DNA from: Verrucomicrobiia bacterium
GTDB taxonomy: Bacteria > Verrucomicrobiota > Verrucomicrobiia > Limisphaerales > JAEYXS01
Length of the DNA: 64,000 nt
NCBI GenBank assembly: GCA_036405135.1
Contig: DASWYF010000002.1
Span: forward strand, 310,001 to 374,000
Reading direction: 5' to 3'
The first letter of the stretch is position 1. Every line of letters begins with the position of its first letter. Below the pieces are notes generated by a model. The model made no database searches, was not told where the DNA came from, and saw nothing but the letters and a program-made list of their open reading frames with translations. The translations under genes were made by a program, and so were the position numbers. This document shows, one piece after another, positions 52,248 through 61,218 of the stretch.

Positions 52248-53087
52248 CTAAGCTTTGAAGAGGAGGTCGAGCAGTTTTGCTGCGTGGCGGTAGTCGGGGA
52301 TGATGACTTGGGCGCCGGCTGTCAGGAGATGGGGCTGCTTATTTTGATCGAGATGGCCGCTGCCGTTGGCGGTTTCGTCACTGGCGAGGCCGATGGCGAG
52401 GCCGCCGAGACGGCGGGTGTCCATGATCTCAACGGCCCCATCGCCGAAGCACATGAGCTGGCCGGGGGAGAGTTTGTAATCGCTGACGATTTGTTCGAAC
52501 ACAGCACGCTTGGTGAAGCCGGGCTTCAGGTTTTGCGGGCCGTAGATGCGGTCATCGAGGAATTCGCGGATACCGAGTGCATCGGATTCAATGAGCAAGT
52601 CAGCATGGGCGGTGCCGCTGAGGAGGTGGATGACGATGCCGCGCTCGCGAATGAGCGTGAGGATGGTGCGGGCTTCGTGGACGAGGTAGTGATCTTGCGG
52701 CTTTGAGCGATTACTGATGTGTCCGAGGCGTTCGGTGATCTTGGAACGGAGACGGCGTTGGAAATCGAGATTGTAGTTATCCGGTGTATCGGACTGGCCG
52801 CCTTGCTGGGTGACGCGTTCGGCCAGCAGTTGCATCTGATAGATGGTCGGCTTGCCGTTCAGTGCGAGGATGTCGTGAAGGAGTTCTTCCTTCTGGGCGG
52901 ACGTAGTATTGGCACCTTGAGGGAGATGATCCAGAAATTGGCCGAGCATGATCTCGGCCCAGCCGCCACGGACGAGGGATAGCGTGCCATCGAAATCGAA
53001 GACGGCATGGCGGATATCCGGGAACGGTTTGAAGTCTTCGGCGATGTGGATCTGCCAGTCAGCGGGCAAGGTGCGGGGAGTGCTCAT
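52248..53087 (-). CDS. HAD family hydrolase
   Basis: A 279-residue phosphatase-like protein. Motif I is RHAVFDFDGTLSLVRGGWAE, motif II is VIHLLSGTAHADLLIESDAL, motif III lies around the Lys of NLKPGFTKRAVFEQIVSDYK, and motif IV is GQLMCFGDGAVEIMDTRRLG. The cap region (residues 50-130) is helical. It overlaps the prepilin peptidase gene upstream by 4 nt and precedes the unknown protein and PfkB kinase genes. With a kinase in the operon, it may remove a phosphate from a sugar intermediate; the substrate is not identifiable. Confidence 0.88.
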   Translation of the reverse strand: MSTPRTLPADWQIHIAEDFKPFPDIRHAVFDFDGTLSLVRGGWAEIMLGQFLDHLPQGANTTSAQKEELLHDILALNGKPTIYQMQLLAERVTQQGGQSDTPDNYNLDFQRRLRSKITERLGHISNRSKPQDHYLVHEARTILTLIRERGIVIHLLSGTAHADLLIESDALGIREFLDDRIYGPQNLKPGFTKRAVFEQIVSDYKLSPGQLMCFGDGAVEIMDTRRLGGLAIGLASDETANGSGHLDQNKQPHLLTAGAQVIIPDYRHAAKLLDLLFKA

Positions 53088-54226
53088 TGGGGCGGTGCCG
53101 GGGGCAGCAGCAATTCCATGCCTTCAGGGCCAGGAACGGCAAAGAGACTGTCGAACCAGTCCTTGCCGCCGACCATCCAGATGATCGCAGCCAGGGCAAT
53201 GTAGGGGCCGTAGGGCAGGCGGCTGGACCAGTCTTTGCGTCCACTGAGGATGAGGCTGACACCGACGAAGGAGCCTATGACGGCACTGACCATGAGGGAG
53301 AAGATGGTCGCCTGCCAACCGAGGAAAGCACCTATTGCGGCCATGAATTTGACATCGCCGAAGCCCATGGCTTCGCGCGGAAGCACGGCTTTGTCCGCGA
53401 TGACTTCCATATGCTTCACTTGGGAGGGATCGAACTCTTCCTTGCCGATGATCAAGAGTTTGGGAGAGAGGCGCAGGGTGACGTTGCTGTAGCAGCGGTC
53501 GATGAGTTCGACGTGTTTGGCTTCGAGCACAATGGTATCGCTCTCGCTGTAGAAGATGTCCTCGAAGGGGCGTTCTTCATCGGGTAGGTGCAGATGCGTT
53601 TCGGTGAAGATAAGTTTGGAAGATTCGGGGAAGGCCAGTTTCTCGCGACCGAAGAGGAGTTTGCCGAATTTCAAGATGGCAAAGACAACCCCAGCACCGA
53701 CACCCAGCCCTAGCATGCTGCGGAAGAGGGATTCAGGACGGCTGGCGGCTTGATGCATCTCGGGGACGAGGATGGAGGCTACCAGACCTGCGCCCATGCC
53801 GCCGAAGGTGATCTCATCCGGGATGATAAAGTGCTCGAAGTCAATAAAGGTCGCGACGATGAAACCGGCGAGCAGCAAGCAATAGGCGATGGCAACGCCT
53901 GCGGAGGCAGGGCCGAAACGCAGCCAGGTGAATAGGAACACGAGGCCGGTGAGCAATTCCACGAAGAAGTAGCGGCTGGATATGGGAGCTTTGCAGTTCG
54001 CACATTTGCCGCCGAGGTAGAGCCAGGTGACGAGCGGTATGTTCAGCAACGCGGGGATGGCGTGTTTGCAGTGCGGGCAGTGGGAACGCGGATGCACGAT
54101 GCTCATGCCGAGGGGCATGCGGTAGATGCAGACGTTCAGGAAGCTGCCGATCATGCTGCCCATCACAAAGGCCACCACGGACCAGAAATGAAATGGGACT
54201 GCGCTCCAGACTTCAGGGTCTAACAT
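53084..54226 (-). CDS. pilD: Prepilin peptidase (A24) with internal insertion
   Basis: A 380-residue inner-membrane aspartic protease that cleaves and N-methylates type IV pilins. The N-terminal methylase-type domain has IGSFLNVCIYRMPLG and a zinc site (HCPHCKHAIP, then GGKCANCKAPIS). The first catalytic Asp is in FIDFEHFIIPDEITFG and the second in MGFGDVKFMAAIGAFLGW. Between them lies an extra domain of roughly 100 residues (about 170-270), partly acidic, absent from E. coli and Pseudomonas PilD. It serves the pili encoded at 30-36 kb. It is the first gene of the operon that continues with the HAD hydrolase. Confidence 0.92.
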   Translation of the reverse strand: MLDPEVWSAVPFHFWSVVAFVMGSMIGSFLNVCIYRMPLGMSIVHPRSHCPHCKHAIPALLNIPLVTWLYLGGKCANCKAPISSRYFFVELLTGLVFLFTWLRFGPASAGVAIAYCLLLAGFIVATFIDFEHFIIPDEITFGGMGAGLVASILVPEMHQAASRPESLFRSMLGLGVGAGVVFAILKFGKLLFGREKLAFPESSKLIFTETHLHLPDEERPFEDIFYSESDTIVLEAKHVELIDRCYSNVTLRLSPKLLIIGKEEFDPSQVKHMEVIADKAVLPREAMGFGDVKFMAAIGAFLGWQATIFSLMVSAVIGSFVGVSLILSGRKDWSSRLPYGPYIALAAIIWMVGGKDWFDSLFAVPGPEGMELLLPPAPPQ

Positions 54227-54250
54227 GTGTCAGTGAGTTAAAAGCGTATA

Positions 54251-55183
54251 TCAATGGGCAGCGCCGTAAACGTGGGCCAGCAAGGCTGCCCGCATGGGTT
54301 CGATGGGCGCGGTTTTACCGGTCCAGATCTCCAGCGCTTTTGCACCTTGATAGAGGAGCATGCCGACGCCATTGGCCGTGCGGCATCCGGCCGCTTTGGC
54401 GGCCTGCAAAAAGGACGTCTCTGCCGGTCGATAAATCATGTCATAAGCATAGCGGGCCCGGTTCAAGGGGAACAGAGCCAAATCAATGGGCAGGGCATCA
54501 GCGGTTTTCAGGCCCAAAGATGTGGCGTTGAGGACGAGGTCCACATTGCCAGATTTCGGGTAGGCGACGGAGACTTTGACATCGGGAAAACGGCGCGTGA
54601 TCTCGGTGGCGACTTCTTCGGCTTTGCTTTGCGTGCGGTTCACGAGATGTAACTGGCCGACTCCTTCATCGGCGAGCTTGAGTGCGGCAGTGCGACCAGC
54701 ACCGCCAGCGCCGAGGAGCAGGATGTTCGCGCCTTTGAGTTCAATGCCGAGGTCTTCGCGCAGGGAGCGGGTGATGGCGTCGGCGTCGGTGTTGTAGCCG
54801 CGCGTGCGGACGGTTTTGACATCGGCAGGAGAGACTTGGGCGAGCGGAAGCCATTGGCCGTTCACTTGGGTTTCAAAGCGGACTGTATTCACAGCACCCC
54901 AAGTAGCAGCCGAGGCATCGAGTTCATCCACGATGTCGAGGGCGAGAATCTTGTGAGGGACGGTGAGATTCAGGCCGATGTATTTCATCGCTGCGGCGCC
55001 AGTGATGGCTTCGCGCAGGGAATCGGGATGGACATCGAAAGCGAGGTAGCGCCAGTTCAGACCCAAGGCAGAGATGCCAGCATTCTGCATCGCGGGTGAA
55101 GCTGAATGGGCAATAGGGTGCCCATACACGGCGCAATAGCGCGTGGTGGCGTCAATACTTGACTGGATTCCAGCGGCGGACAC
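54251..55183 (-). CDS. aroE: Shikimate dehydrogenase
   Basis: Reduces 3-dehydroshikimate to shikimate with NADPH in aromatic amino-acid synthesis, 310 residues. The substrate site is VYGHPIAHSASPAMQNAGIS (the SxS motif), the catalytic Lys is in GLNLTVPHKILALDIVDELD, and WGAVNTVRF with the Asp of GYNTDADAITRSLRED follows. The cofactor loop is ILLLGAGGAGRTAALKLADE with a basic VNRTQSKA (NADP preference). NATSLGL and DMIYRPAETSFLQAAKAAGC close the pattern. An internal stretch of about 20 residues (around 105-125) is longer than in E. coli AroE. Confidence 0.95.
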   Translation of the reverse strand: MSAAGIQSSIDATTRYCAVYGHPIAHSASPAMQNAGISALGLNWRYLAFDVHPDSLREAITGAAAMKYIGLNLTVPHKILALDIVDELDASAATWGAVNTVRFETQVNGQWLPLAQVSPADVKTVRTRGYNTDADAITRSLREDLGIELKGANILLLGAGGAGRTAALKLADEGVGQLHLVNRTQSKAEEVATEITRRFPDVKVSVAYPKSGNVDLVLNATSLGLKTADALPIDLALFPLNRARYAYDMIYRPAETSFLQAAKAAGCRTANGVGMLLYQGAKALEIWTGKTAPIEPMRAALLAHVYGAAH

Positions 55184-55204
55184 GGGCGGAGGATAGGACG
55201 TGGA

Positions 55205-55330
55205 GGGGGAGTTTCAAGTGTTCAATGGATTTAACCACGAAGACACGAAGTGTACGGAGAGCAGGGGATTTGAAAGGAGAGAGCGGAGGAGACGGAGTTT
55301 TGAGAGAAGGGAGACGAAGAATAAAGGGAT
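55205..55330. repeat. Dispersed intergenic repeat, CACGAAGACACGAAG type
   Basis: The gap between aroE and the large kinase gene contains AACCACGAAGACACGAAGTG and a purine-rich stretch (GGAGAGAGCGGAGGAGACGG and similar) with no coding support. The same CACGAAG logic occurs in reverse near 37500. Confidence 0.4.
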
Positions 55331-55333
55331 GCT

Positions 55334-58300
55334 TCAGCTACATGATGAAGGCTTTGAGATAAGGACTTCGTGGAGGGTGCGGAGGATGGTTTCGACGGTG
55401 TAAGGTTTGGCCAGGAAATGGTTCACTCCGGCGGCTGTGGCGCGGCCAATGCTGGTTTGTTCATACAAGCCGCTGCAGGCGATGATGGGAAGATGGGGGG
55501 CCATTTTCCGTATGGCGGCGATCATGGTGGCGCCGTCCATCACGGGCATCATCATGTCGGTGATGATGACGCTGATGCGGTGCTTCTCTTTTTCATATAA
55601 GGCCAGTGCGGTGGCGCCGTTCTCGGCCAGGATCACCTGATAGCCAAAGGTGGTAAGCATGTTTTTCAGTACGGAGCGCACGGAGCTTTCATCATCTACG
55701 ATCAGGACGAATTCACCGTTTCCACAGGGGACGTTGGAGGGGCGGAGGGGCAGATCTGGTTCAAGGGAAAGATTGCTACTGGGGAGGTAGACGTAAAAGG
55801 TGGTGCCTTGGTCGGGCTGGCTCTCCACCTGTATGAAGCCGCCGTGGCTGCGGACGATGGCCATGGCCGTGGAGAGTCCCAAGCCTGTGCCCTTACCGAT
55901 CTCTTTGGTGGTGAAAAAGGGCTCGAATATTTTTCCGAGGATATCCGTTGGGATGCCGCTACCTGTGTCCTCTACGATGAAACGGACATAATTGCCGGGG
56001 AGGGCGTTCTCCATCTGTCCGGCCATGGCATCACTTACATCTATATTCTCGGCCAGGATGCTCAAGGTGCCTCCTTCGGCCATGGCATCCCGGGCGTTAA
56101 CGCAAAGATTCAGGAGTACTTGGTGCAGTTGGGTGGGGTCGCCTGAAACCATCCAGAGATCGTCGGAACGGTGGGTTTTTATGGTGATGGAGCGGGGGAA
56201 GGTCTCCTTCATGATCTTCACAATGTCCCGGATCAAATGTGAAGGATTGGTGGTGACGCGGCGACCGCCTACGCCACGGGCGAAGGAAAGCACCTGTCGG
56301 ACCAGGTCTGCACCACGGTGTGCGCTGGTTTCCATCTGGCTGAGCAATTCCAACTCCTCGGTGCTGCGCGAGGAGAGTTTTAACAAGTCGATGGACATGA
56401 TGATGGGCGCGAGAACATTGTTGAGATCATGGGCGATGCCGCCGGCGAGGGTGCCGATGCTTTCCATGCGTTGAGCGCGGAGGAACTGGGCTTCGAGCCG
56501 TTTTTTCTCGGTGATGTCCGTATTGATGGAGAGAACGGACTTGGGGTTGCCCCGTTGGTCTCGGAGGAGTGTCCAACGGCCTTCAATGGCGATTTCGCGG
56601 CCTGTATTGGTGATGTGTTGCTGTTCGCCGGCCCACTCGCCTTTGGTCAGCAGTTCCTGCATGGAATCCAGGTACGGAGATTCTTCGCGGTAGAAAAGGT
56701 CCAGCACGCGTTTGCCGGTGGCTTCCTCCCGGGTCCAGCCATAGACTCGGGTGGCGCCTTGGTTCCAGAAGGTGATGATGCCGAGCAGGTCGCGTACGAT
56801 GATGGCATCTTGGGCGCGGTCCAGCAGGGCCGCCTGCTCGGCGAGCATGGCCTGCGAATGCTGGATATCGGTGATGTCGGTGATGAATCCTTCGAGAAAT
56901 TCCAGTTTGCCATCCGGGGAGCGGATGCCTATGCCTCGTTCCCAGACGGTCCGGATCATGCTGTCAGCCTTGGTGATGCGATAGGCGAGTTCAAACTGGC
57001 GGCCTTGTTCCAAGGCGGCATAGATGGTGTCACGCACCATCTGGCGGTCCTCAGGATGGGTCAGTTCTTCGTAGCTGATGCGGCGGTTGTTGACGATGTC
57101 CTCCGGTTTGTAGCCGGTCAGAGGCAGGCAGCCCTGGCTGACGAATTCCATTGTCCAGTATTCATCTATCCGGCAGCGATAAGCCATGCCGACGAGGTTT
57201 CCGAGCAGTGTTTCAAGGACTCGTTGGTTCTCGCGTATGCGCTCTTCGGCTGTTTTGCGCACATGAATGTCGAGATGGCTGCCGGTCATGCGGAGTGGTT
57301 TTCCATCAGCAGACCATTCGACCACCCGACCGCGGGTGTGGACCCATTTCCAGGTGCCGTTTTTGTGCAGAAGGCGGAACTCCACATCGTAACGGTCGGT
57401 GCGGCCGGAAAAATGTTCGGCGATGGCTTTCTCGGTAGCGGGGGAATCTTCCGGGTGAAGGAGTTTGCGCCAGGTTTCTACGGTGTTGGGCAGATCGTCC
57501 TGGCTGTAGCCGAGCGCGGTAAGCCATCGTTCGCCGATGGAGACGGTGCCGCTGGGGATGTCCCAGTCCCAGAGGCTCAAGTCGGTGCCACGCAAGGCGA
57601 GTTCCAGCCGTTCTTCGATGAGTTTGCGTGCGCTGATGTCACGGACGGTGACGAGTACGCGTTGCTGTGCGCCAATCCGGGCATAGCGGAGGTTGACTTC
57701 CACCCAGAAGAGGCGGCTGTTGCGATCGCGCGCCCGCCATTCGAAGAGTTGAGGGCCGTCATTTTCTGCCCGGCGTATCCAGTCCAACGCATCCTGCTGG
57801 CTGTATGGGCGAGTGCCTGCGCTGAGGTCGCCGATGGTGAACCGTAATAATTCCTGCTTGGTCCAGCCGTACATTTCCACGGCGCGCTGGTTGGCATCCA
57901 CGATGGCGCCGGTCTGGTGATCGTGTACGAAAATGGCGTCATTCAGGAAGTCAAACGTGGTTTGAAGACGGTCTTCGCTTTGCTGCAACGCGGTAAGGGC
58001 GTTTTGCAGGCGTTGCTGGTTGATGGTGTGGCTGACAACGACGGAGGCGAGGTGGGAGGCGGCATCGACGATGGCGATCTCGTGCGGATAGGGGGCGCGC
58101 TTTTCGCGGTAGTAGATTCCAAAGGCGCCCAGACTGGTGCCGTCTTCGGCGAAGAACGGTGTAGACCAGCAGGCTTGAAAACCGAAGGGAAGGATGTAGT
58201 GGCGGTAATCGGCCCAGAGGGGGTCGGTGGCGATATCGGTGACGACCGTCCTCTGGCGTTTGTGCAGCGCAGCTCCACATGATCCTACATCCGGACCGGA

Positions 58301-58933
58301 TGGGAGGCCGTTGATGGAGGCGGTGTATGTTTCCGGCAAATGCGGGGCAGCACCATGAACAAAACAGTTGGTTGCCCGGTTCAACAAGAGGATGGATCCG
58401 ATAGCACCGGGCATGACGTCCTCGATCAGCATGATGAGGCGGGTCAATATCTCGCTCTGGGGCCGGCCATGGGCAAGCATTTCCAAGATGGTGACTTGTT
58501 GGCCGGCGAATTCGTATACAATCTCCTGGAAGATGCTGCGGATGTTCAGCAGGTGAAGGCCGTTTCCTTGATAGGAAGCGCGCAATTCCACGGGGGTGAA
58601 TTGTCCCGGTCCGCAAAGCAACTGGGCACGGAGAACGAGTTTTTCAGTCTGGGTTTGGGCGAGCCATGCGGCCAGTCGCAGTTCTTTGCCAGGGGAGCGA
58701 AGGTAAGCGGCCAGATCGCCGTTACGGATGTCAGCGATGCCGAAGAGTTCATGGATCTGGCCCTCTGCGTGCTGGATGCGACCGGTGGCATCCACATGAA
58801 GCACGCAGGTGAGCTGAGGAGGAGGTTGCCAGGCGGTGAGTAGCTGCGTGGCATTGTCTTGGCTGGTGGTGCTCACTCGGTGATTTATCCGTATGACCGG
58901 CTGAGGTTGGATGACGTCAACTGTGGAAAGCAT
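55334..58933 (-). CDS. Multi-PAS/GAF hybrid sensor histidine kinase
   Basis: About 1199 residues from the ATG at 58933; the start is uncertain because the open frame continues over the divergent promoter. Order: an N-terminal PAS-like domain, a GAF domain (TNCFVHGAAPHLPETYTAS to LGAFGIYYREKRAPYPHEIA), four PAS domains (for example AIFVHDHQTGAIVDANQRAV and LSLWDWDIPSGTVSIGERWL), HisKA with GTLAGGIAHDLNNVLAPIIM, HATPase with NLCVNARDAMAEGGTLSI and EIGKGTGLGLSTAMAIVRSH, and a C-terminal receiver (ITDMMMPVMDGATMIAAIRK). There are no membrane segments, so a cytoplasmic sensor of light, redox or small ligands is likely. No output regulator is adjacent. Confidence 0.92.
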   Translation of the reverse strand: MLSTVDVIQPQPVIRINHRVSTTSQDNATQLLTAWQPPPQLTCVLHVDATGRIQHAEGQIHELFGIADIRNGDLAAYLRSPGKELRLAAWLAQTQTEKLVLRAQLLCGPGQFTPVELRASYQGNGLHLLNIRSIFQEIVYEFAGQQVTILEMLAHGRPQSEILTRLIMLIEDVMPGAIGSILLLNRATNCFVHGAAPHLPETYTASINGLPSGPDVGSCGAALHKRQRTVVTDIATDPLWADYRHYILPFGFQACWSTPFFAEDGTSLGAFGIYYREKRAPYPHEIAIVDAASHLASVVVSHTINQQRLQNALTALQQSEDRLQTTFDFLNDAIFVHDHQTGAIVDANQRAVEMYGWTKQELLRFTIGDLSAGTRPYSQQDALDWIRRAENDGPQLFEWRARDRNSRLFWVEVNLRYARIGAQQRVLVTVRDISARKLIEERLELALRGTDLSLWDWDIPSGTVSIGERWLTALGYSQDDLPNTVETWRKLLHPEDSPATEKAIAEHFSGRTDRYDVEFRLLHKNGTWKWVHTRGRVVEWSADGKPLRMTGSHLDIHVRKTAEERIRENQRVLETLLGNLVGMAYRCRIDEYWTMEFVSQGCLPLTGYKPEDIVNNRRISYEELTHPEDRQMVRDTIYAALEQGRQFELAYRITKADSMIRTVWERGIGIRSPDGKLEFLEGFITDITDIQHSQAMLAEQAALLDRAQDAIIVRDLLGIITFWNQGATRVYGWTREEATGKRVLDLFYREESPYLDSMQELLTKGEWAGEQQHITNTGREIAIEGRWTLLRDQRGNPKSVLSINTDITEKKRLEAQFLRAQRMESIGTLAGGIAHDLNNVLAPIIMSIDLLKLSSRSTEELELLSQMETSAHRGADLVRQVLSFARGVGGRRVTTNPSHLIRDIVKIMKETFPRSITIKTHRSDDLWMVSGDPTQLHQVLLNLCVNARDAMAEGGTLSILAENIDVSDAMAGQMENALPGNYVRFIVEDTGSGIPTDILGKIFEPFFTTKEIGKGTGLGLSTAMAIVRSHGGFIQVESQPDQGTTFYVYLPSSNLSLEPDLPLRPSNVPCGNGEFVLIVDDESSVRSVLKNMLTTFGYQVILAENGATALALYEKEKHRISVIITDMMMPVMDGATMIAAIRKMAPHLPIIACSGLYEQTSIGRATAAGVNHFLAKPYTVETILRTLHEVLISKPSSCS

Positions 58934-59061
58934 ACAAGAAGCGGGGAAAAGGTAAAGCTGGTAAGGGAGTTGGCAGTTTTCAGGCGATCGCATGGGGGAG
59001 GGCTGACATTTTGTATGGTCGGAATGGACTGCCGGGGTAAATAGCCTATAGTCTGGGGAGA

Positions 59062-60534
59062 ATGGGATCTGGCGAGTGTAAGGCAGGTGAGAATTCTTGC
59101 GGCAACTCCGGTGTGACAAACCGGAATGGTGCCAGTGTTTCTGCTCGTCTGGTTGATTGGATCGTGCGGTTCACGGATGGATTCATCCCGATCGGCTGCC
59201 GGGCGGATGCGGAATTGTTCCGGAGGTCAAGGCTGACGATCCGGTTTTCTTTTTTGGGGGCGGTTTCGGGGGCGCTTTATGCGGGGTTCTTCACGCTGGT
59301 GGAGCATTATTTCGGGGTGGCGATCATCGTGCTGTGCAGTCTTGTCTTCGCGGCTGTGCCGTTTGTCTTGAAACGGTCGGCGGCGTTGGATGTCTGCGGA
59401 AATCTTTTGTCCGGGGTGATGGTGATGGGATTTGCGGGGTTGTGCGGTGTGGAGGGCGGCATGCACGGGCATGCGCTGGCGTGGCTGGCGTGCATTCCTT
59501 TGTGCGCTTTGCTCTTGGTGGGAAAGTATGCGGCGAGCATCTGGGTGATCGTGAGTTTCATGGCTAGCGCCGGTATGATCGCACTGGGGTTGGCGGGGGT
59601 CACGTTGCCGAAGACTTACCCGCCGGAATGGGATGGGTTGATAACGGCGTTCGGTTATCTTGGACTTATCCCGTTCATGTTCCTGATGGGGATGAGTTTT
59701 GAGACGAGCCGTGAAGCTGCCTTTGACAAGATGCAACAGGCGGTGAAGGAGTTGGAAAAATCAAACGAGGAACTGATGCATCTGAACAGGGAGAAGAGCG
59801 AGTTCATGGGCATCGCGGCGCATGACTTGAAGAATCCACTGATGATCATCATCGGAAACGCGGAATTGATCGGACGGGCAAGAAATCCAGGTATGATGGC
59901 GCAGTTGGTGGATAATATCCGTGTCTCGGGAACACGGATGCACGAACTGATCAAGAACTTGCTGGATGCCAATGCGATCGAGGAGGGAAAATTCCGCCTG
60001 GATATCGGACGCTGCAATCTGTGCGAAGTCGTGGAGAATTCGAAGGTGAACAATGCCTTTGCGGCCACGAGAAAGGAGATCGAGCTTCAGTTGACGGGAG
60101 CAGGAGGCGAGGTGTGGGTGAGGGCGGATGATGAGGCGATGCTTCAGGTGATGGACAATCTGGTGTCCAATGCGGTGAAGTATTCGATGCCCAACAGCAT
60201 TGTAGACGTGAGGGTGGAGGTGATGGGCTCCCGGGCGGTGGTGGCCGTGAAGGATGAGGGGCCGGGATTGAGCGAGGAAGATCAGAAGAAGTTGTTCCAG
60301 AAATTCACACGTCTGACTGCCAAGCCGACGGGAGGGGAATCCTCCAACGGATTGGGGCTGTCCATCGTGAAGCGGTTGGTAGAGGCCATGCGAGGCCGGG
60401 TGGAATGCCAAAGCGTGCTGGGGCAGGGGGCGACGTTTTTGGTGAGCCTGCCGTTGTGGATTGAAGAGGAGGGCCGCAAGTCCGGGGACACGGGAAAAAT
60501 GGCCAGGGAAGCGGGAAAAGAAATGTTGCGATAG
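59062..60534 (+). CDS. Membrane sensor histidine kinase
   Basis: A 490-residue kinase, divergent from the hybrid kinase. The N-terminal half holds about six membrane segments (for example FSFLGAVSGALYAGFFTLVE and HALAWLACIPLCALLLVGKY) with no periplasmic domain of note; a short coiled coil (AVKELEKSNEELMHLNREKS) leads to HisKA with FMGIAAHDLKNPLMIIIGNA and HATPase with VMDNLVSNAVKYSMPNSIVD and SNGLGLSIVKRLVEAMRGRV. The ligand is unknown. The ATG at 59062 gives a plausible length; no clear ribosome site. It has no paired regulator here. Confidence 0.9.
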   Translation: MGSGECKAGENSCGNSGVTNRNGASVSARLVDWIVRFTDGFIPIGCRADAELFRRSRLTIRFSFLGAVSGALYAGFFTLVEHYFGVAIIVLCSLVFAAVPFVLKRSAALDVCGNLLSGVMVMGFAGLCGVEGGMHGHALAWLACIPLCALLLVGKYAASIWVIVSFMASAGMIALGLAGVTLPKTYPPEWDGLITAFGYLGLIPFMFLMGMSFETSREAAFDKMQQAVKELEKSNEELMHLNREKSEFMGIAAHDLKNPLMIIIGNAELIGRARNPGMMAQLVDNIRVSGTRMHELIKNLLDANAIEEGKFRLDIGRCNLCEVVENSKVNNAFAATRKEIELQLTGAGGEVWVRADDEAMLQVMDNLVSNAVKYSMPNSIVDVRVEVMGSRAVVAVKDEGPGLSEEDQKKLFQKFTRLTAKPTGGESSNGLGLSIVKRLVEAMRGRVECQSVLGQGATFLVSLPLWIEEEGRKSGDTGKMAREAGKEMLR

Positions 60535-60694
60535 TTGTTGCTATTAAGGGGAATAGGGTCCAAGTTCCGGCTGTCTGATAGATCAGCTAGTCCCTTTCAC
60601 GGCATGGTAAATCCTCAGGTGAACTTGGTTCAGTGATGATTTTGAGACCCGGTGGTTCGGGAACAGTCAGAAAGTTACGGTTAGTCTAGGACAG

Positions 60695-60700
60695 TATAAT
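60695..60700 (+). promoter_or_regulatory. -10 element for a leaderless RRM-protein transcript
   Basis: A perfect TATAAT ends 6 nt before the ATG at 60707, so transcription would begin at or next to the start codon. No Shine-Dalgarno precedes the ATG, consistent with leaderless translation. The -35 region (near 60672-60677) is weak. The remaining 150 nt up to the kinase stop hold nothing that I recognise. Confidence 0.5.
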
Positions 60701-60706
60701 CATCAC

Positions 60707-61069
60707 ATGAGCACTAAGTTGTTTGTCGGTAATCTTTCCTTCAACACTTTGGAAAACGACCTGCAGGACGCATTTGCGGCCCACGGCACGGTCATCGAAG
60801 CGACCATTATGACGGACCGCATGACGGGCCGTCCGCGTGGTTTCGGTTTCGTCACCATGGGTTCCCCTGAGGAAGCCGAAAAAGCCGTCCAAGCCCTGAA
60901 CGGTCAGCCGCTCGACGGTCGTAACCTCACGGTTAACGTGGCCCGTCCGCGCGAAGAGCGTCCGGCTGGCGGCGGTGGCGGTCGTGGCTTCGGTGGCGGT
61001 GGCGGCAATCGTGGCGGTGGCTACGGTGGTGGCGAGCGCCGTGGCGGTGGCGGTCGTGACCGTTACTAA
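60707..61069 (+). CDS. RNA-binding protein, RRM plus glycine-rich tail
   Basis: A 120-residue single-RRM protein like the cyanobacterial Rbp and plant glycine-rich proteins. RNP2 is [13 protein letters not shown]1 is RGFGFVTM in [20 protein letters not shown], and the fold ends at [10 protein letters not shown]. The last 35 residues are Gly/Arg-rich ([17 protein letters not shown]). Such proteins bind single-stranded RNA, often in cold or stress conditions, and the tail helps RNA binding and phase behaviour. It is a single gene with its own terminator at 61101. Confidence 0.95.
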   Translation: MSTKLFVGNLSFNTLENDLQDAFAAHGTVIEATIMTDRMTGRPRGFGFVTMGSPEEAEKAVQALNGQPLDGRNLTVNVARPREERPAGGGGGRGFGGGGGNRGGGYGGGERRGGGGRDRY

Positions 61070-61100
61070 TCCTTGGCCGTTAGCAACGGCAGTTTCCCTG

Positions 61101-61140
61101 GCGGGGTTCGGGTTGAACCGAACCCCGCTTTTTCTTTTTT
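61101..61140 (+). terminator. Intrinsic terminator after the RRM gene
   Basis: GCGGGGTTCGG / CCGAACCCCGC (11-bp perfect stem, GTTGAA loop) followed by TTTTTCTTTTTT. Confidence 0.93.
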
Positions 61141-61218
61141 ATGGCTGCGCTTCCCATGGTCTGTGGCGTTGCTGTCGAACACAGACCCTATCTCAGTACA
61201 CGAAAGTGAATCTAAAGC

